In this document: positions 42,519 through 51,085 of the stretch, piece by piece
Layout: each line of letters begins with the position of its first letter
How positions within the stretch are numbered: the stretch's first letter is position 1
Source of the DNA: Candidatus Homeothermus arabinoxylanisolvens
GTDB lineage: Bacteria; Bacteroidota; Bacteroidia; Bacteroidales; Muribaculaceae
Length of the DNA: 64,000 bases
Direction of reading: 5' to 3'
Assembly: GCA_001689405.1 (NCBI GenBank)
Contig: LUJO01000049.1
Location: forward strand, 62,001-126,000
Position numbers and translations under genes: made by a program
The notes under the pieces: model-generated
What the model was told of the DNA's origin: nothing
Databases searched by the model: none
The model's input: the letters and a program-made list of their open reading frames with translations, nothing else

Positions 42519-43301
42519 CTAAATCTTTTCAATATCAGAGCCTTTGACCCATGCTCGCGTATTATTGTCTATTTTTACGTCATACCACTTTGTGGCCGTG
42601 GAGTCGATGCGGGTTGCCACAGAGTCGATAATCTCGACCTTTGTGCCCTCGTGAAGCAGCACGGCTTCTTCCGAACGGTCTTTGGGCACACGAGGCGATG
42701 TGCTCAACAGAGTCGACGGTACTACAATGACGGCTTCTTTGCCTGAAGTGGAATAGCGTGTGGCTATTGACGCACATATGTTGGCACAGATGCAAATGAA
42801 CAATAATATTATGCCGCCGAAAAATCCGGCTTTACGCAGTGCTATGGTTGAAGTGAATACATATAGCGCTATGGCTCCGAGAAGCAGCACAAACGACCCT
42901 ATGGCTATGGCCACCCATGTATTGGCCGGTATTTTGCAGGCAAAGCCATTGACGGTGTTGGATATGAACATGCCGCGGTCGCCGGGCTCGTCGGTTATTT
43001 TTGTATTTACGAATTCAAGATTGGCACGCGCGTCTTTGTCTGACGGGTCAAGACGTAGAGCGCGTTCGTAATATAATATGGCCATACCGGGTTTGCCTTG
43101 ACGGTAGTAGCAGTTGCCTATATTATAGTATAGGTTTGCCGAAGTACCCTCTTCAGCCGCTATCTTCAGGTAGAGTTCGGTAGCTTTGGCAAAGTTGTCC
43201 TGCATGTACGCCGAGTCGGCTTGCTGCGTAAGCGACGTGGCATTGACCGTACCCGCAATGAATACAGTTAAAATAATATATGTGATGATGCGCAGTTTCA
43301 T
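42519..43301 (-). CDS. batE: BatE: TPR, membrane and SH3-like domain protein
   Basis: 260 aa. Signal peptide (IITYIILTVFIAGTVNA), then TPR repeats (QADSAYMQDNFAKATELYLK; ANLYYNIGNCYYRQGKPGMAILYYERALRLDP), two membrane helices (about residues 128-180), then an SH3-like beta domain (LLHEGTKVEIIDSV ... KWYDVKIDNNTRAWVKGSDIEKI). This is the BatE layout of Bacteroidetes. It is the last gene of the Bat operon, 24 bases after batD. The Bat complex has been associated with oxygen tolerance in Bacteroides fragilis; the mechanism is unknown. Confidence 0.88.
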   Translation of the reverse strand: MKLRIITYIILTVFIAGTVNATSLTQQADSAYMQDNFAKATELYLKIAAEEGTSANLYYNIGNCYYRQGKPGMAILYYERALRLDPSDKDARANLEFVNTKITDEPGDRGMFISNTVNGFACKIPANTWVAIAIGSFVLLLGAIALYVFTSTIALRKAGFFGGIILLFICICANICASIATRYSTSGKEAVIVVPSTLLSTSPRVPKDRSEEAVLLHEGTKVEIIDSVATRIDSTATKWYDVKIDNNTRAWVKGSDIEKI

Positions 43302-43325
43302 AATTATTTCATGTTTGTCGGGTGA

Positions 43326-45146
43326 TTAACGTTGTTTGGCTCGCTTTATGCTTTCCATCTCGTTCATGGCCTTCGAAGCGTCCTTGTAAAGGCTTTCAAG
43401 CTGCTCGTCGCTTTTTGCGGGGGAGTAGCGAGCCATCTCACACTCGTCTATTATATTTATAAGCGAGTCGGCAAGTTGTTGCGGAGCACCGTATTCCGAA
43501 AGCTGTGCGGCTATGTTGTCGCGGGTAAGACGTGATGCGGGTATGCCGAGCTTGTCGCTCAGGTATCCCCATATGGCTCTCAGCATCTCCTCATAGAATT
43601 TGTCGTTGTCATGTGCGGTTAGATAACGATTTGCCACTTTAAGGCGCTTCCGGGCCACTTTGTTGGCGTTTGCAAGCCGTCGGCCCTGAATGTCGGCATT
43701 TAGTTTGACCTGCTTGCTGTAAATGAGTATTATTGCCGCCAGCAGCAGGGCGAGTGCTATGTAGCATGGCCAGTACCACCACGACGAGTAGTAGTAGGTA
43801 TGAGTTTTCTCAAGATGGAGATTGCCGGTCTTGATGTGCAGTATATCGGTGTTCTTTGCCGCTATATTCTGTTTGTTTACTCCTGCCGTTGATGCGGGCG
43901 CATCGGCTCCTTTCGCTACCTTTATGTCGTAGGAGGGTGTGGTGAGAGTCACATACTTCTTGCTTTCGGGATTAAAGTATACAAACTTATCGGCACCTAT
44001 GGAGAAGTTGCCCACGTTCTGAGGTACAAACGTATACTCGATAGTCATGCTTCCGGTGACGTTATTCCCTGACACTTGTGAGTTGACATCGACCTGCGGG
44101 GCATACTGCTCAAATTCAGAGGGAAAGTCTATTTCGGGTTCTTTTATTGATTTTATGTTGCCGGTACCCTTTATCGTATATGTAAGTGTGGCTGCCTCGT
44201 TGGTACGGAAAGAGGAAGTGTTGAGACGGCTGTCGATTGTGAAATTGCCCACGGCGCCTGTGAAGCCTTCAGGCTGGGGTTGGGGCAGGGGAGTGATATT
44301 TATTGACGCCGAATTGGAACTTACTTTTATGTCTCTTTCTACAGGCCGTGTACCGCCCCAGAAACCGGTGAAGCGTTCATGCTGTACTACTGTAACGTCA
44401 TATTTACCCGAGTTTATAGTCAGCTTGCCTGATTTTTGCGGGAATATTATACATTGTTTCAGCACGGCTGTCATGTAATTCTGCCCGTTGTAGTGCTCGA
44501 CTTCATTCAGCTGCGGTTGCAGATTGAGCTCTTCTATAAGGAAGCCGTCGAAAGCCGGCTGCGATGTAGGCATGAATGAGCTTATGCTATATTTGGTATA
44601 CAGCTTGATCGTGCACAGTATGGCCTCCTGCTCGTAGGCCTGTGAGCGGTTGAGGATTATCCTTACAAAAACGTCGTTGGCCGATACCGCTTTGTCGCTG
44701 CTTTGTGTGCTGATGTCGTCTACCCGTGCTCCCTGACCCGACTGGGCGGCTTTGTCAGGAGGCAGTACCGTGAATTTTACGGGCGACGTGGTATACGTGC
44801 GTCCGTTGCACACTATGCTCGCTTCACCTATTGTATATGTACCGGGTGTGTCGGCGCGGTAAGTGAATGAATAGTCGACAGTGGTCGATGATGACGACTG
44901 ACCGTTTACCCACTGATAGTTGCGCATTGATGACGATGACGGACCGTAAAGCAGTGTACACCCTTTTATTTCGGGCGCTTTAAGTCCGGAGCCTTCTCCG
45001 TCTTTCAGGCGGAAAGTGATATTGAATTTATTTCCTGCAATGACCGTACGGGGAGGGATTGTGGTAAACGATGTCTCGGCTGCGGCCGACAGCGCTATCC
45101 CTGCCATTACAATCATTATTAACAATAACTTTTTCATCATAATCAC
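43326..45146 (-). CDS. batD: BatD family protein
   Basis: 606 aa. Signal peptide (KKLLLIMIVMAGIALSAAA), followed by a chain of beta-sandwich repeats (FTTIPPRTVIAGNKFNITFRL; TYTIGEASIVCNGRTYTTSPVKFTV; repeated Y-T-I-K-G-T-G-N patterns), a single membrane helix (about residues 450-470), and a cytoplasmic helical tail (RLKVANRYLTAHDNDKFYEEM ... LPASRL-like IPASRLTRDNIAAQL). This matches BatD/oxygen-tolerance proteins (PF13584) at usual length. Start may be any of three ATGs within the first four codons (MIMM). Sits 33 bases after batC. Confidence 0.92.
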   Translation of the reverse strand: MIMMKKLLLIMIVMAGIALSAAAETSFTTIPPRTVIAGNKFNITFRLKDGEGSGLKAPEIKGCTLLYGPSSSSMRNYQWVNGQSSSSTTVDYSFTYRADTPGTYTIGEASIVCNGRTYTTSPVKFTVLPPDKAAQSGQGARVDDISTQSSDKAVSANDVFVRIILNRSQAYEQEAILCTIKLYTKYSISSFMPTSQPAFDGFLIEELNLQPQLNEVEHYNGQNYMTAVLKQCIIFPQKSGKLTINSGKYDVTVVQHERFTGFWGGTRPVERDIKVSSNSASINITPLPQPQPEGFTGAVGNFTIDSRLNTSSFRTNEAATLTYTIKGTGNIKSIKEPEIDFPSEFEQYAPQVDVNSQVSGNNVTGSMTIEYTFVPQNVGNFSIGADKFVYFNPESKKYVTLTTPSYDIKVAKGADAPASTAGVNKQNIAAKNTDILHIKTGNLHLEKTHTYYYSSWWYWPCYIALALLLAAIILIYSKQVKLNADIQGRRLANANKVARKRLKVANRYLTAHDNDKFYEEMLRAIWGYLSDKLGIPASRLTRDNIAAQLSEYGAPQQLADSLINIIDECEMARYSPAKSDEQLESLYKDASKAMNEMESIKRAKQR

Positions 45147-45179
45147 TTTTTCAATTCATTTAAATAGTTGAGAGCGTGA

Positions 45180-45968
45180 TCACCACTGTTTGCCACGTAT
45201 ACGACGGGCTTGTCCGGCCTCTTTTTTCTGCATATCCTGTACTTTACGGCGGGTGGCGTTCTCTTCGTTCTCCATAGCTTTCAATATCTTGTTGGCGTTG
45301 GCGTCGCTGATACCCCCCTGCTGTTGTTGAGGCTGCTGTTGGTCTTTGTTCTGCTGCTTTTGTTTGTCCTGATCCTGATTCTGGTCCTTATCCTTGTTCT
45401 GGTCCTGATTTTGTTGCTGGTCCTTGTTCTGGTCTTGATTCTGCTGCTGGTCCTGCTTGTCTTGGTTTTGTTGCTGGTCCTGCTGCTCCTGACGTTTTAG
45501 CTGGGCAAGACGCAGGTTCTCGCGGGCCTTGTCGTTATCGGGATTTTTGCGCAGTGCGCCTTTGTACATGTTTATGGCCTGATCATATTGCTGCTGGTTG
45601 AAAGCCATGTTGCCGAGATTGTAAAATGCCTTTTCGGCCACCGATATGTCTTGTGCGCTCTGTGCCACACCCTGTAACAGGCTCTGGGCTTCGGCCATAG
45701 GATTGTTGCCGGAGTTGGGGTCGGCGTTTCCCGACTGTCTTATCAGTGCTGCGGCGAGGTTGTACATGGCGGTCTCGCTCATGGCATTTTCTTCAAGCGC
45801 CTTGCGATAGGCCACTTCCGCATCGGCGAAACGTTTTTCGTTATATAGCGAATTGCCTTCGCGTATATAGTTGCGCTCTTTGCGTGTGGATGTGTCGCTA
45901 TTGCCGGCGGCATTCGCGTATCCGGCAATAAGTGAGGCGAGTATTATGGCGGTAAATATACGTTTCAT
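45180..45968 (-). CDS. batC: BatC: TPR protein with Gln/Asn/Asp-rich repeat
   Basis: 262 aa. A signal peptide (IFTAIILASLIAGYANA) and TPR helices (IREGNSLYNEKRFADAEVAYRKAL; AFYNLGNMAFNQQQYDQAINMYKGALRKNP) lead into a low-complexity tract of Gln, Asn, Asp and Lys (about residues 158-217), built from QQQNQDQNKD-like units. The tail is basic and helical (DMQKKEAGQARRIRGKQW). TPR plus such a tract is typical of BatC. The tract gives a near-repetitive DNA segment around 45320-45495 that could change length by slippage. It follows batB by nine bases. Confidence 0.9.
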   Translation of the reverse strand: MKRIFTAIILASLIAGYANAAGNSDTSTRKERNYIREGNSLYNEKRFADAEVAYRKALEENAMSETAMYNLAAALIRQSGNADPNSGNNPMAEAQSLLQGVAQSAQDISVAEKAFYNLGNMAFNQQQYDQAINMYKGALRKNPDNDKARENLRLAQLKRQEQQDQQQNQDKQDQQQNQDQNKDQQQNQDQNKDKDQNQDQDKQKQQNKDQQQPQQQQGGISDANANKILKAMENEENATRRKVQDMQKKEAGQARRIRGKQW

Positions 45969-45977
45969 GATGTAGTG

Positions 45978-47015
45978 CTATTTACTGAAGAAGTTTATCT
46001 TTTTAAGCCATCCTACTTTTCTGTCAAGCATGAATATGTCGAGGACGAGAAGGGCAAGGGCGAGCCATCCGAAAACCGGGAACTGTTCGGCACTCGCAGA
46101 GTATATGACTTTTTCGAGGTCGCTTTTGGCCAGTGTGTCAAGCTGCTCGTCAATGTCCTTGACTACTGTCGACGAAGCACCTTGTACATATATGCCTTCG
46201 CCTGTCTCGGCTATTTTCTGTGCCATGGCTTCATCAAGCCGGGTGGTAACCGGATTGCCTTCTTCATCTTTCATAAACTGGCCGTTGCGTCCTATCGGTA
46301 TCAACGAGCCTTTTGTCGAACCGAGGCCGATAACATCGACCTGTATGCCCTGTTTGACAGCCGCCTGTGTAGCGGCTATAGGATCGTCATCAAAGCTTTC
46401 GCCGTCAGTGATGACGATTATGGCTTTCTGCATGTCGTCGGTGGGAGTGAACGAGCTCATGGCCATCTCTATGGCCGCACCTATCGATGTGCCTTGTGTT
46501 GGCACCATCTCGGTAGATATGCTGTTGAGGAACATCTTGGCCGATACGAAGTCGCTCGTTATGGGGAGCTGCGTATATGCGTCTCCGGCAAATACAATAA
46601 GACCGACTTTGTCATTGTCAAGTTTGTCAATCAATTTCTCAAGCACGAGTTTGGCACGCTGAAGACGCGATACTCCTTTGGGGTCATCGGTCGATGACGC
46701 GAGCATCGAATTGGATACGTCGAGACATATCATGACCTCTATGCCCTGTACCTCGCTGACCTCCTCTTTGGCGCCTGCTCTGGGACGTGCGAGCACGAAT
46801 ACAAGAGCGGCCACGGCAATAAGCTGCAATGTGATTTTGATCCACGGCTTATAACGTGAGGCGTCGGGCATAAGCGGTGAAAGCACCGCGAGCTTGCCGT
46901 AACGCATCAATTTGCGTTTTCTTGAGTATCGGCTCAGCAGGTATAGTCCGGCTATGACCGGAATAAGAAAGAGCAGATACAGCAGATATGGATTTGCAAA
47001 ACTAAACATAGTCAT
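45978..47015 (-). CDS. batB: BatB: membrane-anchored VWA protein
   Basis: 345 aa. Two N-terminal helices (YLLYLLFLIPVIAGLYLL; KITLQLIAVAALVFVLARP) present a von Willebrand A domain to the periplasm or cytoplasm, and a C-terminal helix (PVFGWLALALLVLDIFML) closes it. The MIDAS metal site is intact: MICLDVSNSMLAS (D-x-S-x-S), TQGTSIGAA (Thr) and VITDGESFDDD (Asp). It likely pairs with BatA in a metal-dependent complex driven by the MoxR ATPase. Start ATG at 47015; an ATG two codons later is possible. 17 bases after batA. Confidence 0.93.
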   Translation of the reverse strand: MTMFSFANPYLLYLLFLIPVIAGLYLLSRYSRKRKLMRYGKLAVLSPLMPDASRYKPWIKITLQLIAVAALVFVLARPRAGAKEEVSEVQGIEVMICLDVSNSMLASSTDDPKGVSRLQRAKLVLEKLIDKLDNDKVGLIVFAGDAYTQLPITSDFVSAKMFLNSISTEMVPTQGTSIGAAIEMAMSSFTPTDDMQKAIIVITDGESFDDDPIAATQAAVKQGIQVDVIGLGSTKGSLIPIGRNGQFMKDEEGNPVTTRLDEAMAQKIAETGEGIYVQGASSTVVKDIDEQLDTLAKSDLEKVIYSASAEQFPVFGWLALALLVLDIFMLDRKVGWLKKINFFSK

Positions 47016-47032
47016 CAGTCATCTAAGTGAAA

Positions 47033-48019
47033 TCATGGAATAGTACGTAGAACCGTGTGCCGCAGAAGTATCTCCAGTAAGAACAGGCCTAATGCAAGCC
47101 ATGCCCACAGCATGTAGTTGTCCTCGGTGTGAGAGAAGTGACGTACATCCATCTGGGTTTTTTCGAGCTGGTCTATCTCTGAAAATATATCCTTGAGAAC
47201 GGTATTGCCGGTAGCGCGGAAATATTTTCCTCCGGTGGCGGAGGCTATGCTCTGCAGTGTGGTCTCGTCAATCACCACCGGCATGTTCACATAGTCTATG
47301 CCGCCGTAATAATTCTGCTGCGGCATGGGGGCCATGCCGTTTTTACCGACACCGATGGTGTATACCTTGATGCCGTATTTCTTTGCTATTTCAGCTGCGG
47401 TGAGAGGAGCTACATTTCCGGTGTTGTTGGTGCCGTCGGTTATGAGTATGATGCTTTTTGACTTGGCCTTGCCGTCTTTTATACGGTTTATGGATGTGGC
47501 CAGACCGTCGCCTATGGCGGTTCCGTCATCGAGCATGCCCATCTTGATGTCATGTATATAGTTGGCGAGCATCGACCGGTCGGTTGTCATAGGCACTGAG
47601 GTAAAACTTTCACCGGCAAAAATGACAACTCCGATATTGTCTGATTCTCGACCGGCGACAAACTTTGCCGCCACATCCTTTGCCGCTTCAAAACGGTCAG
47701 GCTTGAAGTCGCGGGCAAGCATTGATGAGGATATGTCGAGCGCTATGATTATGTCGGTGCCTTCGGTCGACGAAGTGCGCCAGCTGTCGCGTGTCTGCGG
47801 ACGTGCAAGAATTATTATGACACAGCCGATTACCGCCAGCCGCAACAGAAACAGACCGTGCAGCAGATACTCTTTATACGATCTCGGCAACTTGGCATAC
47901 GGTGAGGTCGTCGATATCTCAAGGGCGGGAAAGGCATTGCGGTGTTTCCATATATACCATGCTATAAGCGGGATAAACACCAGAAACAGCCATAGATATT
48001 CAGGATGTGCGAGTTGCAT
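47033..48019 (-). CDS. batA: BatA: membrane-anchored VWA protein
   Basis: 328 aa. N-terminal helix (YLWLFLVFIPLIAWYIW), a second helix (LLRLAVIGCVIIILARP), then a VWA domain with MIDAS IIALDISSSMLARD, DDGTAIGDGL and ILITDGTNNTGN, and a C-terminal helix (MLWAWLALGLFLLEILL). All metal residues present. The near-parallel layout with BatB suggests a duplicated pair. It begins two bases after the preceding 330-aa gene, so translation is tightly coupled. Confidence 0.93.
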   Translation of the reverse strand: MQLAHPEYLWLFLVFIPLIAWYIWKHRNAFPALEISTTSPYAKLPRSYKEYLLHGLFLLRLAVIGCVIIILARPQTRDSWRTSSTEGTDIIIALDISSSMLARDFKPDRFEAAKDVAAKFVAGRESDNIGVVIFAGESFTSVPMTTDRSMLANYIHDIKMGMLDDGTAIGDGLATSINRIKDGKAKSKSIILITDGTNNTGNVAPLTAAEIAKKYGIKVYTIGVGKNGMAPMPQQNYYGGIDYVNMPVVIDETTLQSIASATGGKYFRATGNTVLKDIFSEIDQLEKTQMDVRHFSHTEDNYMLWAWLALGLFLLEILLRHTVLRTIP

Positions 48020-48021
48020 GA

Positions 48022-49014
48022 TCAGTTATCGTTTTTATCGGTTGACTGTTGCGATTCTGCGGCCGGGTCTGTTTCAGGCTCGACCGGTTTGGTATCTTCG
48101 ACAAATTTCACCGCGTTATTAAACGCTTTTACATTGTCGTCAGGCAGAGGTCTTACTTTGGCAAATTTAACAAAATCGGCCATTTCAAGAATCTGCCGCA
48201 TGATCGGGGCTGAGGGTTTTGCCTCGCTGTTAGTCTTTATGCGGTCAAGTATCTGCGTAGAGGTCATCTCCATGGCGTTTATGCCGAAACGCCTGTCAAG
48301 GTATATACGCAGTATTTCGGTAAGACGTGTATAATACTCTTTTTCATGACCGCTCTCGCAGAGTTTTTCATTTTTGAGTTTATTCAGCTCAAGCATAGCC
48401 GCCTCGTAGGGTGGTACAGGCTTCTTCTTCGGAACCAGCGGCAATGACTTTTTGCCACGGAAGTATACAAACCATATAAGTACGGCTACCGCTACGATTA
48501 TGACTGCAAGATATATCCACCAGTAGTCGACAATAAAATCGGGTATATAGTCCCATATTTTTGTCGCCGGTTTTACCACACCCTCGTAATCATGTATTGT
48601 CTTCAGTGTGTCGACCGGTACCGGAATAACTTTTAGAACAAGCGCATTTGATGCGAATGTGTCATTGCCCGACACGTAAACGAACGGAGGCAATGTATAG
48701 AGTCCCGAGTCAAATGACTGTATGACAAGCTCACGCCTTATCTCTCTCCGTCCGCTTCCAAGATCGGTAGTGTCGGGTGCGAGATTCTTTATTATCTCCA
48801 CATTACCTGTTATGGTATCGCCGGCGTGGTTTAAGAAATGTCCGTCAATATCGTCATCCTCCACCACATCGACTTTAAGCAGAGTCTGCTTGCCCATGAG
48901 TATATATGCCGAGTCCAGACTCGCTTTTATAGAGACCGGACCTTTGGCCGACATTGCCAACGGAAAGAGCAACAGGGCCGCTACAGCGTATATGATATAT
49001 CTTTTACCTATCAT
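48022..49014 (-). CDS. Bat-locus membrane protein with beta domain
   Basis: 330 aa, between the DUF58 gene and batA as in many Bacteroidetes Bat loci. Signal peptide (IIYAVAALLLFPLAMSA), a periplasmic beta-sandwich (about residues 25-140, with the ELVIQSFDSGLYTLPPFVYV pattern), a single membrane helix (about 170-187, YLAVIIVAVAVLIWFVYF) and a cytoplasmic helical region (YYTRLTEILRIYLDRRFGINAMEMTSTQIL) that resembles the tail of BatD and DUF4381 proteins. It probably belongs to the Bat membrane complex. It overlaps the DUF58 stop by one base and ends two bases before batA. Confidence 0.82.
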   Translation of the reverse strand: MIGKRYIIYAVAALLLFPLAMSAKGPVSIKASLDSAYILMGKQTLLKVDVVEDDDIDGHFLNHAGDTITGNVEIIKNLAPDTTDLGSGRREIRRELVIQSFDSGLYTLPPFVYVSGNDTFASNALVLKVIPVPVDTLKTIHDYEGVVKPATKIWDYIPDFIVDYWWIYLAVIIVAVAVLIWFVYFRGKKSLPLVPKKKPVPPYEAAMLELNKLKNEKLCESGHEKEYYTRLTEILRIYLDRRFGINAMEMTSTQILDRIKTNSEAKPSAPIMRQILEMADFVKFAKVRPLPDDNVKAFNNAVKFVEDTKPVEPETDPAAESQQSTDKNDN

Positions 49015-49889
49015 TATCTTAATTCTCGTTTTTTAAACAGCGACATGAGGGCTTTGACAAAATCCTCGTCGGTAGCTATCGAGGCGTACTGTACACGACA
49101 GCGGTTGAATGTCTCCACCATTTTCTGCTGCCTTTCATACCACCATCTGTTGAACGTTTTCCTGACTTTCCCCGATGAGGTATTGACCCATCGGTCATGT
49201 CCGGTCTCAAGATCAATGACACGCATGAGTCCTACATCGGGCAACTGGGCGTCGCGTTTGTCATAAACCTGTATGGCGGTCACGTCATGCTTGTTGTTGG
49301 CTATGGACAGGGCCTTGTAGATGTCGTGGCCGTCTATGAAATCAGATATGACAAATGTCGTGCACCGTTTTTTCAGCGCGTCGGTCATATAACGCAGCGC
49401 TTCGGCTATATCCGTTCCTTGCTGTTCGGGAGTAAAGTCAAGTAGCTCGCGTATAATAAAGAGTATATGGCGCCGACCTTTCTTTGGCGGTATGAATTTC
49501 TCTATTTTATCGGAGAAAAATATAACACCTATCTTGTCGTTGTTCTGTATTGCGGAAAACGCTATCGTGGCGGCTATTTCCGCAATCATCTGGCGCTTGT
49601 CTTCGCCCATGGCTCCGAAATAGCGGCTTCTCGAAACATCGACAAGAAGCATTACGGTGAGTTCGCGTTCCTCTTCGTATACCTTGACGTAAGGGTGGTT
49701 CTGGCGGGCGGTGACATTCCAGTCGATGTCGCGTATGTCGTCACCGTACTGGTATTCACGGACCTCACTGAACGTCATGCCGCGTCCCTTGAATGCCGAA
49801 TGATATTCTCCGGCAAATATGTTCTGCGACAGACCCTTGGTCTTGATTTCGATTTTTCTGACTTTTTTTAATAGCTCGTTGGCGTCCAT
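49014..49889 (-). CDS. DUF58-domain protein of the Bat locus
   Basis: 291 aa, cytoplasmic, no signal or membrane segment. The DUF58 core is clear: GRGMTFSEVREYQYGDDIRDIDWNVTARQ followed by VKVYEEERELTVMLLVDVSRS, the last part being a VWA-like strand with a D-x-S-x-S motif. DUF58 proteins accompany MoxR ATPases and act as adaptors to VWA proteins. It begins 27 bases after moxR and overlaps the next gene by one base. Confidence 0.93.
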   Translation of the reverse strand: MDANELLKKVRKIEIKTKGLSQNIFAGEYHSAFKGRGMTFSEVREYQYGDDIRDIDWNVTARQNHPYVKVYEEERELTVMLLVDVSRSRYFGAMGEDKRQMIAEIAATIAFSAIQNNDKIGVIFFSDKIEKFIPPKKGRRHILFIIRELLDFTPEQQGTDIAEALRYMTDALKKRCTTFVISDFIDGHDIYKALSIANNKHDVTAIQVYDKRDAQLPDVGLMRVIDLETGHDRWVNTSSGKVRKTFNRWWYERQQKMVETFNRCRVQYASIATDEDFVKALMSLFKKRELR

Positions 49890-49916
49890 AAGAGACTATT
49901 GTCATATATGTTTTTA

Positions 49917-50912
49917 TCAGGGAACTTCGACTTTGTCGAGTATTTCCGAGATTATTTCATCGGCGGTGATGGTGTTGGCTTCGGCTTCGTAGGTAAGGCC
50001 TATACGGTGGCGCAGTACGTCGTGTGCCACGGCGCGTACATCTTCAGGCACCACGTATCCGCGTCCGCGAAGGAACGCATAGCTGCGTGCCGCGCGTGCA
50101 AGGCTTATGGAGGCACGGGGCGAGGCACCGAACGCTATGATGGTGGTAAGGTCGTTAAGGCCGTAGTCGGCGGGGAAACGTGTGGCGAATACGATGTCGA
50201 CTATATAACGCTCGATTTTCTCGTCAATGTATATCTTTTCACATACTTTCTGTGCGTCAAGTATCTCCTGCGGTTTGAGCAGGGGCTTTATATCCTTGCG
50301 CTCATTGGTGATGTTCTGGCGTATGATGACCTTCTCTTCTTCTTTCGAAGGATAGCCTATGACAACCTTGAGGAGGAAACGGTCGACCTGCGCTTCGGGA
50401 AGCGGGTAGGTACCCTCTTGTTCGATAGGGTTCTGGGTCGCCATTACCAAGAACGGTTCTTCGAGGGCGAAGGTGTTGTCGCCGATTGTTACTTGTCGTT
50501 CCTGCATGGCCTCCAACAATGCGCTCTGTACTTTGGCCGGTGCACGGTTTATTTCATCGGCGAGTACGAAGTTGGCAAATATCGGGCCTTTTTTTACTTG
50601 AAACTGCTCACTCTTGACACTGTATACCATAGTACCGAGCACATCGGCAGGCAGCAGGTCGGGGGTAAACTGTATGCGGCTGTATTTTGCGTCTATGATC
50701 TGGGCCAAGGTCTTTATGGCCAAAGTCTTGGCCAAGCCCGGCACACCCTCGAGAAGCACGTGTCCATTGGACAGCAAAGCTATGAGCAGTGAGTCGATAA
50801 GATGCTTTTGACCGACGATGGTCTGGTCCATACCCCGTTGGATGAGATTGATGAAATCACTCTTGGCTGCGACGAGGTCGTTGAGCTCTCTGATATTTAC
50901 CGTTTCACTCAT
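49917..50912 (-). CDS. MoxR-family AAA+ ATPase
   Basis: 331-aa cytoplasmic AAA+ ATPase, first gene of the eight-gene Bat operon. Walker A GVPGLAKT, Walker B VLADEINRAPAK, sensor MATQNPIEQEGTYPLPEAQVDRFLLK, and the C-terminal lid FGASPRASISLARAARSYAFLRGR. These are MoxR hallmarks. MoxR ATPases remodel or insert metals into VWA-domain partners, here presumably BatA and BatB. A -7 box lies 88 bases upstream; the long leader contains a possible CTGAAT/ATTCAG hairpin. Confidence 0.95.
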   Translation of the reverse strand: MSETVNIRELNDLVAAKSDFINLIQRGMDQTIVGQKHLIDSLLIALLSNGHVLLEGVPGLAKTLAIKTLAQIIDAKYSRIQFTPDLLPADVLGTMVYSVKSEQFQVKKGPIFANFVLADEINRAPAKVQSALLEAMQERQVTIGDNTFALEEPFLVMATQNPIEQEGTYPLPEAQVDRFLLKVVIGYPSKEEEKVIIRQNITNERKDIKPLLKPQEILDAQKVCEKIYIDEKIERYIVDIVFATRFPADYGLNDLTTIIAFGASPRASISLARAARSYAFLRGRGYVVPEDVRAVAHDVLRHRIGLTYEAEANTITADEIISEILDKVEVP

Positions 50913-51000
50913 AAATTTAGTTTTTGTCAGGTAACTGTTATCTGAATTATATTAATTTCAATTTATTCAGGCCGATGTTTATTCGATCCCTCTTAAGATG

Positions 51001-51008
51001 CAAATTTA
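51001..51008 (-). promoter_or_regulatory. -7 element of the moxR-bat operon
   Basis: Minus strand TAAATTTG, full match, 88 bases before the moxR ATG; the longest leader in this window. No -33 at the ideal distance. Confidence 0.5.
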
Positions 51009-51085
51009 AAAATTCTAACAACTATAGCGTTAAGACGGATTGTTAAAATTATATATATATCCTTTAACTTCTTAAACATGGACCG

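Noticed and set aside
45320..45495. Repeated units resembling a CRISPR array
   Set aside because: Units are short, in-frame codon repeats within batC with no spacers; no cas genes nearby.
45210..45500. Leu/Val-rich plus-strand frame looking like a membrane protein
   Set aside because: It is the reverse complement of the Gln/Asn/Asp-rich tract of BatC.
49899..50792. 297-codon plus-strand frame
   Set aside because: Mirror of the MoxR ATPase gene, which has intact Walker motifs.
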